DNA from: Lentibacter sp.
GTDB taxonomy: Bacteria; Pseudomonadota; Alphaproteobacteria; Rhodobacterales; Rhodobacteraceae
Length of the DNA stretch: 64,000 nt
Assembly: GCA_016744435.1 (NCBI GenBank)
Contig: JADGEJ010000006.1
Location: 1 to 64,000, forward strand
Reading direction: 5' to 3'
In this document: piece by piece, positions 35,350-45,081 of the stretch
Layout of the letters: every line of letters starts with the position of its first letter
Position numbering within the stretch: position 1 is the first letter of the stretch
Program-made: the position numbers and the translations under genes
Notes under the pieces: model-generated
Told to the model about the DNA's origin: nothing
Databases searched by the model: none
Seen by the model: only the letters and a program-made list of their open reading frames with translations

Positions 35350-38300
35350 CAACATATGATGCAAACTGGGCAGCCGCCGAAGAAGCCAAGCGCAAGTGGA
35401 TGGCCGAGAATGGCCTCTATTCTGAAGAAGAAGAGCATTCTTCTTGCGGCGTCGGGCTTGTCGTTTCGATCGACGGCAAGCCGAGCCGGAAAGTTGTCGC
35501 AAACGGCATCTCAGCGCTGAAAGCTATCTGGCATCGCGGTGCTGTTGATGCCGACGGCAAGACAGGTGACGGCGCAGGTATTCACGTCCAAATTCCTGTG
35601 CATTTTTTCTATGACCAAATTCGCCGCACTGGCCACGAGCCACGCATGGACGAGCTGATGGCGGTTGGCCAAGTCTTTTTGCCGCGCACCGACTTTGGCG
35701 CTCAGGAAGCATGCCGCACGATTATCGAAACCGAAGTGCTGCGCATGGGTTACTATATTTATGGCTGGCGGCATGTGCCTGTCGACGTGAGCTGCCTTGG
35801 TGAAAAAGCCAATGCGACGCGCCCCGAGATCGAGCAAATTCTGATCTCAAACTCTAAAGGCGTCGACGAGGAACAGTTTGAGCGCGAGCTCTACGTGATC
35901 CGCCGTCGCGTCGAGAAGGCCGTGACTGCTGCTGGCATTCAGGGGCTTTATGTCAACTCGCTGTCATGCCGTTCTGTTATCTACAAAGGCATGATGCTCG
36001 CCGAAGAAGTCGCGGTGTTTTACCCCGACTTGATGGACGAGCGCTTTGAAAGCGCTTTCGCGATCTACCACCAGCGCTACAGCACAAACACCTTCCCGCA
36101 GTGGTGGCTTGCACAGCCCTTCCGCATGTTGGCGCACAACGGTGAAGTCAACACGCTCAAAGGCAACGTCAACTGGATGAAGAGCCACGAGATTCGCATG
36201 GCGAGCAACTTCTTTGGCGACCTCGCAGAAGACATCAAGCCAATCGTGCAGCCCGGCTCGTCAGACTCGGCAGCGTTGGATGCGGTTTTTGAAGTTCTCG
36301 TACGCGCTGGCCGTGATGCGCCGATGGCAAAGACAATGCTTGTTCCCGAAAGCTGGAGCAAACAGGCCGTTGAGCTGCCACAAGCGTGGCGCGACATGTA
36401 CAGCTATTGCAACTCGGTGATGGAGCCGTGGGACGGCCCCGCTGCATTGGCGATGACAGATGGCCGTTGGGTCTGCGCCGGGCTTGACCGCAACGGCCTG
36501 CGCCCCATGCGCTATGTCGTAACCGGCGACGGCCTTCTGATTGCAGGCTCTGAGGCCGGAATGGTGCCGATCGACGAGGCTACTGTTGTTGAAAAAGGCG
36601 CGCTTGGCCCTGGGCAAATCATTGCAGTTGATATGGCAAAGGGCGAGTTGTTTCATGACACCGAAATCAAAAACAAAATGGCCGCCGCCAAACCGTTTGG
36701 AGAGTGGGTTGGCAGCATCAACGAGCTCGAAGACACGCTTTCAGGTGTAACAGAGACTGCAATCTTCGAGGGCGATGAACTTCGCAAACGCCAGATTGCA
36801 GCGGGTTATACGCTGGAAGAGCTTGAGCAAATTCTTGCTCCGATGTGTGAAGACGGCAAAGAAACACTGGCCTCAATGGGCGACGACACACCAAGCGCTG
36901 TGCTGTCAAAACAGTATCGCCCGCTGTCGCATTACTTCCGTCAAAACTTCTCGCAAGTAACCAACCCACCGATCGACTCATTGCGCGAGTTCCGCGTGAT
37001 GAGCCTCAAGACGCGCTTTGGCAACCTCAAGAATGTGCTGGACCAAAGCGGCTCCCAAACTGAGATCATCGTGGTGGAAACGCCCTTTGTCGGCAACGCC
37101 CAATGGGCAGAGATGACAAAGCACTTCAACGCTGATCTAGCAGAAATCGACTGCTCATTTGATGTCAGTGCTGGGCCGAACGGCCTGAAAGAAGCGCTGA
37201 ACTCCATCATAGATCAAGCAGAAGATGCCGTGCGTTCAGGCGCAGGGCACCTTGTGTTGACGGACCAGCACCAAGGCGAAGGCCGCGTTGCTGTCCCGAT
37301 GATTTTGGCGACAAGCGCGGTTCACTCTTGGTTGACACGCAAAGGGCTGCGCACCTTCTGCTCGCTCAATGTTCGTTCGGCAGAGTGTATTGACCCGCAC
37401 TACTTCGCTGTGCTCGTGGGCTGCGGTGCGACCGTCGTGAACCCATATCTGGCGGAAGACAGCATCGCTGATCGTATCCGTCGAGGCTTGCTTGACGGGA
37501 CGCTCACGGAAAACATGGCGCGTTACCGCGAAGCCGTTGACCAAGGAATGCTCAAGATCATGGCCAAGATGGGCATCAGCGTTATCAGCTCTTATCGCGG
37601 CGGTATGAACTTCGAAGCCGTTGGCCTTTCGCGTGCTATGTGCGCCGAATTTTTCCCAGGCCTCACCAGCCGTATCAGCGGCATCGGCATTCGCGGGATT
37701 CAAGAGAAAGCAGTCTCTATTCACGCCAAAGGCTGGGATTCGGGCACCAACATGCTGCCTATCGGAGGATTTTACAAAGCTCGCGCATCAGGCGAAACCC
37801 ACGCTTGGGGCGCTAACAACATGCACCTCTTGCAAGCCGCTTGTAACAAGGCGAGCTATGAGCTTTGGAAGCAGTACTCCAAAATGATGCAAAGCAACCC
37901 GCCGATCAATCTGCGCGATTTGCTCGCCATCAAGCCGCTCGGGAAATCGATCCCGATCGAGGACGTCGAAAGCATCACCAGCATTCGCAAGCGCTTTGTA
38001 ACACCAGGCATGTCTTTAGGCGCGCTCAGTCCAGAAGCGCATAAGACATTGAACGTCGCTATGAACCGGATTGGCGCCAAATCAGACTCGGGCGAGGGCG
38101 GGGAAGACCCAGCGCACTTCCATCCTGAGACAAACGGTGACAACCCGTCAGCGAAGATCAAACAAGTCGCCTCTGGGCGCTTTGGTGTGACTGCCGAATA
38201 CCTCAACCAATGCGAGGAACTCGAGATCAAGGTTGCGCAGGGGGCAAAGCCAGGTGAAGGCGGCCAACTTCCAGGCATGAAAGTAACCGACCTGATCGCG

Positions 38301-39884
38301 CGGCTACGGCATTCGACAAAAGGCGTGACGCTTATTTCACCACCGCCGCACCACGACATCTACTCGATCGAAGACCTCGCTCAACTGATCTACGATCTCA
38401 AGCAGATTAACCCTCGCTGCAAAGTGACGGTAAAACTTGTGGCACAAAGCGGCGTTGGCACGATCGCAGCTGGCGTTGCCAAAGCAAAAGCAGACATCAT
38501 CCTGATTTCCGGGCACAACGGCGGAACAGGCGCGAGCCCTGCAACCAGCATCAAGTTTGCTGGTTTGCCTTGGGAAATGGGCCTGACAGAGGCGCACCAA
38601 GTTCTGGCGATGAACAATTTGCGTAGCCGTGTAACGCTCCGTACAGATGGCGGGCTGCGCACCGGGCGTGACGTTGTCATGGCCGCAATGTTGGGCGCAG
38701 AAGAGTACGGCATTGGCACTGCTGCCCTGATCGCGATGGGTTGCATCATGGTGCGTCAGTGCCAAAGCAACACTTGCCCCGTTGGCGTTTGCACGCAAGA
38801 CCAAGCGCTACGGGACAAGTTTACAGGAAACGCAGATAAGGTCGTCAACCTAATCACCTTCTATGCACAGGAAGTGCGCGAAATTCTTGCCGAGATTGGT
38901 GCGAAAAGCCTTGATGATGTCATTGGGCGTGCTGACTTGCTTAGCCAAGTAAGCCGCGGTTCTGCGCATCTTGATGACTTGGATCTCAACCCACTTCTGA
39001 TTTGCGTGGATGACGCCAAGGAAATCAAATACAGCCGTAAACGCAAGCGCAATAAAGTGCCTTCTACACTCGACAAAGAGATCGTCCGCGACGCGCGACG
39101 CTTCTTGGAAGACGGCGAGAAAATGCAGCTTTCCTACGCCGTACAGAACACGCACCGCACTGTAGGCACCCGCACTTCAAGCCATATCGTGCGTAATTTC
39201 GGAATGCGTAACGACTTGCAGGAAGACCACCTGACTGTGAAGCTCACAGGCAGCGCGGGCCAGTCACTTGGCGCCTTCGCAGCACCTGGCCTTAAGCTGG
39301 AAGTGTCCGGAGACGCCAACGACTATGTCGGCAAAGGCCTCTCTGGTGGCACTATTGTTGTGCGTCCGCCCATGGCCAGCCCGCTGACTGCCTCTGAGAA
39401 CACCATCATCGGCAACACTGTGCTTTACGGTGCTACCGACGGCTATCTCTTCGCTGCCGGCCGCGCCGGAGAGCGGTTTGCTGTGCGCAACTCGGGCGCG
39501 AAGGTGGTCATTGAAGGCTGCGGAAGCAATGGTTGCGAGTATATGACAGGCGGCGTTGCTGTTATTCTCGGTAGTATCGGCGCCAACTTTGGGGCTGGTA
39601 TGACAGGCGGCATGGCCTATCTCTACAACCCGCTTGGCGATGTGGAAGAGTTGATGAATCTTGAGACTTTGGTCACTTGCCCTGTAACTGTTGAGCACTG
39701 GGAGACTCAACTGAAAGGCCTTCTCGAGCGCCACAGCAGTGAAACCAGCAGCCTGAAGGCATTTAATATCTTACAAAACTGGAGCGAAGAAAAGCACAAC
39801 TTCCTGCAGGTTTGTCCGAAAGAAATGCTCAACAAAATTTCGCATCCGCTTAGTGTGAAAGCCAGTGCTGTTCCTGCCGAGTAG
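35346..39884 (+). CDS. gltB: Glutamate synthase (NADPH) large subunit
   Basis: 1512 residues, full length. A 33-residue pro-sequence precedes the glutaminase nucleophile Cys34 in HSSCGVGLVVSIDG, as in the Azospirillum enzyme. Then come the class-II amidotransferase domain (QRYSTNTFPQWWLAQPFRML, AHNGEVNTLKGN), the central domain, the FMN/3Fe-4S synthase domain (SGHNGGTGASPATSI, CIMVRQCQSNTCPVGVCTQD) and the C-terminal beta-helix GXGXG repeats (GGTIVVRPP, MTGGVAVILG, GMTGGMAYLYNP). It is ATGA-coupled to the GFA gene and followed by a strong terminator. Confidence 0.98.
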   Translation: MTTYDANWAAAEEAKRKWMAENGLYSEEEEHSSCGVGLVVSIDGKPSRKVVANGISALKAIWHRGAVDADGKTGDGAGIHVQIPVHFFYDQIRRTGHEPRMDELMAVGQVFLPRTDFGAQEACRTIIETEVLRMGYYIYGWRHVPVDVSCLGEKANATRPEIEQILISNSKGVDEEQFERELYVIRRRVEKAVTAAGIQGLYVNSLSCRSVIYKGMMLAEEVAVFYPDLMDERFESAFAIYHQRYSTNTFPQWWLAQPFRMLAHNGEVNTLKGNVNWMKSHEIRMASNFFGDLAEDIKPIVQPGSSDSAALDAVFEVLVRAGRDAPMAKTMLVPESWSKQAVELPQAWRDMYSYCNSVMEPWDGPAALAMTDGRWVCAGLDRNGLRPMRYVVTGDGLLIAGSEAGMVPIDEATVVEKGALGPGQIIAVDMAKGELFHDTEIKNKMAAAKPFGEWVGSINELEDTLSGVTETAIFEGDELRKRQIAAGYTLEELEQILAPMCEDGKETLASMGDDTPSAVLSKQYRPLSHYFRQNFSQVTNPPIDSLREFRVMSLKTRFGNLKNVLDQSGSQTEIIVVETPFVGNAQWAEMTKHFNADLAEIDCSFDVSAGPNGLKEALNSIIDQAEDAVRSGAGHLVLTDQHQGEGRVAVPMILATSAVHSWLTRKGLRTFCSLNVRSAECIDPHYFAVLVGCGATVVNPYLAEDSIADRIRRGLLDGTLTENMARYREAVDQGMLKIMAKMGISVISSYRGGMNFEAVGLSRAMCAEFFPGLTSRISGIGIRGIQEKAVSIHAKGWDSGTNMLPIGGFYKARASGETHAWGANNMHLLQAACNKASYELWKQYSKMMQSNPPINLRDLLAIKPLGKSIPIEDVESITSIRKRFVTPGMSLGALSPEAHKTLNVAMNRIGAKSDSGEGGEDPAHFHPETNGDNPSAKIKQVASGRFGVTAEYLNQCEELEIKVAQGAKPGEGGQLPGMKVTDLIARLRHSTKGVTLISPPPHHDIYSIEDLAQLIYDLKQINPRCKVTVKLVAQSGVGTIAAGVAKAKADIILISGHNGGTGASPATSIKFAGLPWEMGLTEAHQVLAMNNLRSRVTLRTDGGLRTGRDVVMAAMLGAEEYGIGTAALIAMGCIMVRQCQSNTCPVGVCTQDQALRDKFTGNADKVVNLITFYAQEVREILAEIGAKSLDDVIGRADLLSQVSRGSAHLDDLDLNPLLICVDDAKEIKYSRKRKRNKVPSTLDKEIVRDARRFLEDGEKMQLSYAVQNTHRTVGTRTSSHIVRNFGMRNDLQEDHLTVKLTGSAGQSLGAFAAPGLKLEVSGDANDYVGKGLSGGTIVVRPPMASPLTASENTIIGNTVLYGATDGYLFAAGRAGERFAVRNSGAKVVIEGCGSNGCEYMTGGVAVILGSIGANFGAGMTGGMAYLYNPLGDVEELMNLETLVTCPVTVEHWETQLKGLLERHSSETSSLKAFNILQNWSEEKHNFLQVCPKEMLNKISHPLSVKASAVPAE

Positions 39885-39905
39885 CGCTAAAAACTGACAA
39901 ACAAC

Positions 39906-39940
39906 AAAAGGGGCGCATCACTGGTTGACGCGCCCCTTTT
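39906..39940 (+). terminator. Rho-independent terminator of gltB
   Basis: AAAAGGGGCGC / GCGCCCCTTTT, a perfect 11-bp stem with a 13-nt loop, the downstream arm ending in TTTT. It starts 22 bp after the gltB stop. It also argues that mtgA starts after it. Confidence 0.9.
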
Positions 39941-39971
39941 CGTGCCAAAGCGAAACGCGTATAGAGGCGTT

Positions 39972-40685
39972 GTGTCAAAGAAAAATGCCAAGAAAAAAGT
40001 TGAGCGAAAGTTCCAACCTCTGAGGTGGCTCAGGCGGTGGCTTTTGCGTGTAATCGCCTTTGTGATGATCCTCGTTCTTGGGGTTATTTTGGCCCATAGC
40101 GTCGTGAACCCCGGTCAGGGGATCTACATGAAACAGGAGGCACGCCGGCTAGGCAGTGTTGATCACCTCTGGATACCGCTCTCTGATGTAGCGCCGGTAG
40201 TTGCGCGGTCTGTAGTGGCTGCTGAAGACGCCAATTTCTGTGCGCACTGGGGTTTTGATATGAAAGCCATTCGCGCCGCTCTTGCCGACGGTACAGGGCG
40301 TGGCGCCTCGACCTTGAGCCAGCAAGTTGTAAAGAACACCTATCTTTGGCACGGCCGCAACTGGAGCCGAAAGGCGCTCGAGGCACTTTTCACACCGCTG
40401 ATTGAACTTTTTTGGAGCAAGCGCCGGATTGTCGAAGTTTACCTCAACATGGCTGAGTTTGATGAAGGAGTCTTTGGCATCGAAGCAGCTGCGCAGCACT
40501 ATTTTGGCGTTGCGCCCTCAAAGCTGACAGCCACGCAGGCCGCGAGACTAGCGGCGATTTTGCCCTCGCCCAAGACACGTTCAGCATCAAAGCCATCCGG
40601 GCTTGTACGGAAGCGCGCTGCCCGCATACGAGATGGCGCTGAGACAATCCGCCGAGATGGGCGCGCTGACTGTTTCGAGAGTTGA
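39972..40685 (+). CDS. mtgA: Monofunctional biosynthetic peptidoglycan transglycosylase
   Basis: 237 residues. Basic N-terminus, one membrane helix (VIAFVMILVLGVILAHSVV) and a GT51 domain with VARSVVAAEDANFCAHWGFD (catalytic Glu in EDANF), GASTLSQQVVKN and RIVEVYLNMAEF. It polymerises lipid II into glycan strands. A GTG at 39942 is in frame but abuts the gltB terminator; the GTG at 39972 with GAGGCG upstream is preferred. Confidence 0.94.
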   Translation: MSKKNAKKKVERKFQPLRWLRRWLLRVIAFVMILVLGVILAHSVVNPGQGIYMKQEARRLGSVDHLWIPLSDVAPVVARSVVAAEDANFCAHWGFDMKAIRAALADGTGRGASTLSQQVVKNTYLWHGRNWSRKALEALFTPLIELFWSKRRIVEVYLNMAEFDEGVFGIEAAAQHYFGVAPSKLTATQAARLAAILPSPKTRSASKPSGLVRKRAARIRDGAETIRRDGRADCFES

Positions 40686-40739
40686 AGTTTTGCGCGCAAA
40701 GTTGCATTGAAGTGCAAACCCTAGATTGAGTGTTCTGCT

Positions 40740-41405
40740 ATGGCCAAATTATTTCATGTTCCGCTTTCCCCGTTCTGCCGAAAAGTCCGGTTGAGCCTTG
40801 CCGAGAAAAAGATCGAATGTGAGCTGGTTGAAGAACGTTACTGGGAAAAAGACGCTGACTTTTTGCGGCGCAACCCGGCTGCAAAAGTCCCGGTTCTCAA
40901 GATTGACGGGCGCACCATGTCGGAAAGTGCTGCGATTTGTGAGTATCTCGAAGAGCTTTACCCAGACGTGCCAATGATGCCTACCGATGCCGACAAACGC
41001 TACGAAGTACGCCGACTTGTTGGGTGGTTTGACGATAAGTTTCACAACGAAGTTACCTCAAAACTTGTCTATGAGCGCGTGAATAAAAAGGTGATGGGGC
41101 AAGGCTACCCTGACAGTAAGAACGTCAAAGAGGGTGCGAAAGCAATCAAGTTCCACCTTGATTACATGGCATGGTTGCTTGATCAGCGTCGCTGGCTTGC
41201 TGGCGACAAAATGACTTTGGCAGACTTTGCAGCGGCGGCGCACCTTTCATCTCTCGACTATATTTCTGACGTGGATTGGAACCGCTCGGAGACGGTGAAA
41301 GATTGGTATGCCAAGATTAAGTCACGCCCAGCATTTCGCAGCATTCTCGCCGATCAAGTCCCGGGCTTTCCGCCACCACCACATTACGCCGACCTCGATT
41401 TCTAA
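40740..41405 (+). CDS. Glutathione S-transferase family protein
   Basis: 221 residues. Thioredoxin-like N-terminal domain with [18 protein letters not shown] (Ser/Cys near the active site), the cis-Pro in [10 protein letters not shown] and [14 protein letters not shown] for glutathione binding, and an all-helical C-terminal domain with [18 protein letters not shown]. The substrate is not deducible. It lies 14 bp before queG, a pairing that suggests co-transcription without showing a shared role. Confidence 0.9.
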   Translation: MAKLFHVPLSPFCRKVRLSLAEKKIECELVEERYWEKDADFLRRNPAAKVPVLKIDGRTMSESAAICEYLEELYPDVPMMPTDADKRYEVRRLVGWFDDKFHNEVTSKLVYERVNKKVMGQGYPDSKNVKEGAKAIKFHLDYMAWLLDQRRWLAGDKMTLADFAAAAHLSSLDYISDVDWNRSETVKDWYAKIKSRPAFRSILADQVPGFPPPPHYADLDF

Positions 41406-41419
41406 CTGATGGTAGTGGC

Positions 41420-42478
41420 ATGGAATCACTAGCAGACCGACTCAAAAAGCAAGCTTTTGAGGGGGGCTTTGACGCCTGCGCGATCTGCGCGCCCACTGAC
41501 ATTCCCCAAGTGCCTGAGCGATTGGCCAATTTTCTTGAGCATGAACGCCATGGACAAATGCGGTGGCTTGAAGAACGATCAAACTGGCGTGGCAACCCAT
41601 CCGCTCTTTGGCCCGAAGCGCGTTCAGTTATTATGCTAGCGATGAGTTATTCGCCAGACGTTGATCCGCTTGAGAATTTGAAGGCAAAGAGCAGTGGAAC
41701 AGTCTCTGTTTATGCCCAAAACCGCGACTATCACGATCTGGTCAAAAAGAGCCTCAAGCGCCTAGCTCGCTGGCTGATCGCCGAATCTGGCGGCGAGGTG
41801 AAGGTGTTTGTTGACACAGCCCCCGTCGCGGAAAAGCCCTTAGGGCAGGCGGCCGGAATTGGCTGGCAGGGCAAGCACACCAACTTGGTGAGCCGCGATC
41901 TGGGCAGTTGGTTTTTCATTGGCTCGATATTCACAACGCTAAACCTTCCAAAAGACGCCCCCGAAACCGACCACTGCGGAACGTGTCGTAGCTGCCTTGA
42001 TATTTGCCCGACCAATGCCTTTCCAGCCCCTTACCAACTGGATGCGCGGCGCTGCATTTCCTATCTGACAATCGAACACCATGGTCCGGTTGACGAAGCT
42101 CTGCGCCCAGCACTTGGCAACCGGATTTATGGCTGCGATGACTGTCTTGCTGTTTGCCCTTGGAACAAATTTGCGGTTGAGGCTCGGGAGATGCGACTTG
42201 TTCCGCGCCCTGAGCTGCAAAGCCCAGCGCTAAGCGAACTGGCTATGCTTGATGATACGGCTTTCCGGGCGTTTTTCTCTGGCAGCCCCGTCAAACGGAT
42301 CGGGCGCAATCGCTTTATTCGCAACGTGTTGTATGCAATCGGCAACTCCGAAAGCACTGCTTTATTGGCCACCGCACAAAGCTTGCTTCACGACGATGAC
42401 GAAACCGTTCGCGATGCAGCAGATTGGGCCTGCAAGCGACTTCGGGACGCAACAAACGGGCAGGACGAAGCACACTAA
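41420..42478 (+). CDS. queG: Epoxyqueuosine reductase
   Basis: 352 residues. Cobalamin-dependent reductase catalysing the last step of queuosine synthesis in tRNA. Two 4Fe-4S clusters: [16 protein letters not shown] and [15 protein letters not shown], separated by the usual spacing. [19 protein letters not shown] matches the substrate/cobalamin region with the catalytic Asp. The C-terminal HEAT-like segment ([16 protein letters not shown]) is intact. Confidence 0.95.
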   Translation: MESLADRLKKQAFEGGFDACAICAPTDIPQVPERLANFLEHERHGQMRWLEERSNWRGNPSALWPEARSVIMLAMSYSPDVDPLENLKAKSSGTVSVYAQNRDYHDLVKKSLKRLARWLIAESGGEVKVFVDTAPVAEKPLGQAAGIGWQGKHTNLVSRDLGSWFFIGSIFTTLNLPKDAPETDHCGTCRSCLDICPTNAFPAPYQLDARRCISYLTIEHHGPVDEALRPALGNRIYGCDDCLAVCPWNKFAVEAREMRLVPRPELQSPALSELAMLDDTAFRAFFSGSPVKRIGRNRFIRNVLYAIGNSESTALLATAQSLLHDDDETVRDAADWACKRLRDATNGQDEAH

Positions 42479-42517
42479 CCCGATAACTTGTTTGAAAACA
42501 CATAAGACGAGGGCAGT

Positions 42518-44515
42518 ATGGCGATTTTGCTAGGCGTCGACACTGGCGGTACCTATACCGACGCGGTTTTAATGCGCGATGACAAAGAAGTTTTGGCCTC
42601 CGCCAAGTCTCTTACCACAAGGCATGACCTGTCAGAAGGCATCAGCAAAGCCGTTCGCGCCGTTTTAGAAACATCAGGGGTTGATCCAGCCGCAATTCAA
42701 CTGGCATCGCTTTCAACAACACTGGCAACCAATGCACTGGTCGAAGGGCAGGGCGGGCGTGTCGCGCTTATCTATATTGGATTTCCCGAAGCGGATCTTG
42801 CCAAACATAACCTCACCGAAGCGCTCAATGGTGATCCTTTTCTTATCCTGAACGGTGGTCATGACCATTCTGGGAGCGAAGCTGTTCCGCTTGATATGGC
42901 GAGACTTTCGGCTTGGTTAGAGACTGATTCCAGTGTTTCAGCCTATGCAATCGCTAGCAAATTCGCCACTCGTAACCCGCAGCACGAGCTTCAAGTGATG
43001 CAATTTATTCGCGAACGATCCGGCCTGCCTGTAACGGCATCTCACCAGCTTTCCGCAAAACTTAACGGGCCAAAACGTGCTCTTACAGCGCTCTTGAACG
43101 CTCGGCTTATCGGGATGATTAACCAGCTTATCACCCGCGCAGAAAATGGGCTGCGCGATCTTGGCATCGCAGCCTCACTTATGGTTGTGAGAGGCGACGG
43201 AGCACTTATCTCGGCTGATCAGGCACGCGAAAAACCGATCGAAACCATTTTGAGTGGCCCGGCAGCTTCTATCATTGGGGCGCAGTGGATGACAGGTGCA
43301 CAAGAAGCACTTATCAGCGACATTGGAGGCACGACAACCGATATTGCCCTGCTAAAAGGCGGAAAACCTAAGATCGACCAAGAAGGTGCGCGTGTTGGAG
43401 CTTACCGAACAATGGTTGAGGCGGTGGCAATGCGCACCACCGGCTTAGGGGGAGACAGCGAAGTGCATTTCGTCAGTGAAGGGCTTCAAGGCGGATTAAG
43501 TCTTGGGCCTAAACGCGTATTGCCCATTAGTCTAATCGCTGTTGATGCTGAGGAAATGGTGGTTCAAACTCTCGAAGCTCAACTTAGGTCAGCAATGCCA
43601 AGTGAGTTTGATGCGAAATTCATCAGGGCTGTGAAGGGTGCTAACCGCGATGGTATCCAGCCGCGAGATGAAGTGATATTGGCGCGTATCTCAGGTGTCC
43701 ATGCGCTGAATGAAATTATCAAAACTCGCATTGAAACCCAGTCAATCAAACGCCTGATTGGTCGCGGTATTATTCAAGTCGCGGGCGTTACTCCCTCTGA
43801 CGCTTGCCATGTTTTAGGGCTTACCGCGAATTGGAACGCCAAAGCAGCGAACCTCGCTCTCGAGCTTTTCTGTCGGCGTCGTAAGGGCGACGGCGAACGA
43901 CTGGCGAAAGAGCCGAAACACATGGCTAAGCTCATCCTTGATCAGATGACACATCAAACAAGTTTAGCCTTGTTAGAGACTGCTTTTAGCGAAGATGATG
44001 GGTTTTCCGACATGGAAGCAATAAGCCTTTCCAAGCATATTCTTTTGGAAAAAGGACTGCAAAAGCACCGAGGCATCATCGCTATTGATGCCTCGCTGAA
44101 TGTCCCTGTCGTAGGTCTTGGCGCGTCGGCAAGCACGTACTATCCAGCTGCTGGAAAGCGCCTTGGTTGCCAAATGATCTTGCCTGAACATGCGGGTGTG
44201 GCCAACGCGATCGGCGCAGTGGTTGGGCGTGTAACGATGCGAAGAAGCGTGACTGTGACCAGCCCGTCTGAAGGGCTGTTTCGTGTTCATGCCGAAGACA
44301 GGTTGCTTGATTACAACGATCTCGAAACCGCCCTTACGAAAGCCGAGAACATGCTTTGTATTGCCGTTGAGCAAGAAGCGGTAGATGCTGGGGCAGTGGA
44401 TATTGAGATAACAAAACACCGCGAGCTTCGACAAAGTGAAGTCGAAACGCGCAATGTGTTTGTTGAAGGCTTGGTTACGGTCGAGGCCACAGGGCGGCCC
44501 CGAATTGCTGATTAG
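42518..44515 (+). CDS. Hydantoinase/oxoprolinase A-type protein, stand-alone
   Basis: 665 residues. ASKHA-type N-terminus GVDTGGTYTDAVLMRDD and a second phosphate loop SDIGGTTTDIALL identify the HyuA/oxoprolinase large-subunit family, with ASLSTTLATNALVEGQGG in between. No hyuB-type subunit is adjacent, so partner and substrate are unknown; members include hydantoinases, 5-oxoprolinases and acetone/acetophenone carboxylase subunits. GAGGGCAG precedes the ATG. The last 4 bp overlap the convergent grpE stop. Confidence 0.85.
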   Translation: MAILLGVDTGGTYTDAVLMRDDKEVLASAKSLTTRHDLSEGISKAVRAVLETSGVDPAAIQLASLSTTLATNALVEGQGGRVALIYIGFPEADLAKHNLTEALNGDPFLILNGGHDHSGSEAVPLDMARLSAWLETDSSVSAYAIASKFATRNPQHELQVMQFIRERSGLPVTASHQLSAKLNGPKRALTALLNARLIGMINQLITRAENGLRDLGIAASLMVVRGDGALISADQAREKPIETILSGPAASIIGAQWMTGAQEALISDIGGTTTDIALLKGGKPKIDQEGARVGAYRTMVEAVAMRTTGLGGDSEVHFVSEGLQGGLSLGPKRVLPISLIAVDAEEMVVQTLEAQLRSAMPSEFDAKFIRAVKGANRDGIQPRDEVILARISGVHALNEIIKTRIETQSIKRLIGRGIIQVAGVTPSDACHVLGLTANWNAKAANLALELFCRRRKGDGERLAKEPKHMAKLILDQMTHQTSLALLETAFSEDDGFSDMEAISLSKHILLEKGLQKHRGIIAIDASLNVPVVGLGASASTYYPAAGKRLGCQMILPEHAGVANAIGAVVGRVTMRRSVTVTSPSEGLFRVHAEDRLLDYNDLETALTKAENMLCIAVEQEAVDAGAVDIEITKHRELRQSEVETRNVFVEGLVTVEATGRPRIAD

Positions 44516-45072
44516 GATTTCGGCGTTGACGAAACGCCAACTTGAGCTGGCCGTAAGAGACGATCATGCAACATGAAACCCTCGGCTGACACCTGAATAA
44601 TGTCGCCAGCTTTTGTGCCGGGCAAAGGCGCTTCAAACATGGCTTCGTGCATGTTCGGATCAAACCTGTCGCCGACTTGCGGGGAAACAACAATGATACC
44701 ATGCTTTGAAAATACATTGGTCAGCTCGCGCATTGTCAGCTCGATGCCTTCAAGCAGGGCACCTGCAGCTGCGCGCTGCTCTTCAGTTGCGGCCTCTAGT
44801 GCGCGCTTCATGTTGTCATAAACCGGGAGCATGTCGCGAGACAACTTAGAGCCACCGTATTGCTCAGCATCGCGGCGCATTTTATCGCCGCGTTTACGCG
44901 CATTCTCGGCATCTGCCAAAGCGCGCATAAATTTGTCGCGCAGCTCGTCGCGCTCGGCACGCAGCTCATCAACTTCGATGGCTTCGTCATCCATCTCGGC
45001 CAATTCCGCAGCCTCGGCTTCCTTTTCGAAGGCCTCGATATTGTCCAGGAATTCTTCGTCCTTGGGATCCAT
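44512..45072 (-). CDS. grpE: DnaK nucleotide-exchange factor GrpE
   Basis: 186 residues. Long N-terminal coiled coil (ELRAERDELRDKFMRALADA, ENARKR) and the C-terminal beta-domain with MHEAMFEAP and GDIIQVSAEGFMLHDRLLR. GrpE frees ADP from DnaK. It lies 9 bp downstream of hrcA, forming the usual hrcA-grpE pair, and is separate from dnaKJ in this genome. Confidence 0.95.
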   Translation of the reverse strand: MDPKDEEFLDNIEAFEKEAEAAELAEMDDEAIEVDELRAERDELRDKFMRALADAENARKRGDKMRRDAEQYGGSKLSRDMLPVYDNMKRALEAATEEQRAAAGALLEGIELTMRELTNVFSKHGIIVVSPQVGDRFDPNMHEAMFEAPLPGTKAGDIIQVSAEGFMLHDRLLRPAQVGVSSTPKS

Positions 45073-45081
45073 AGTTCACCT

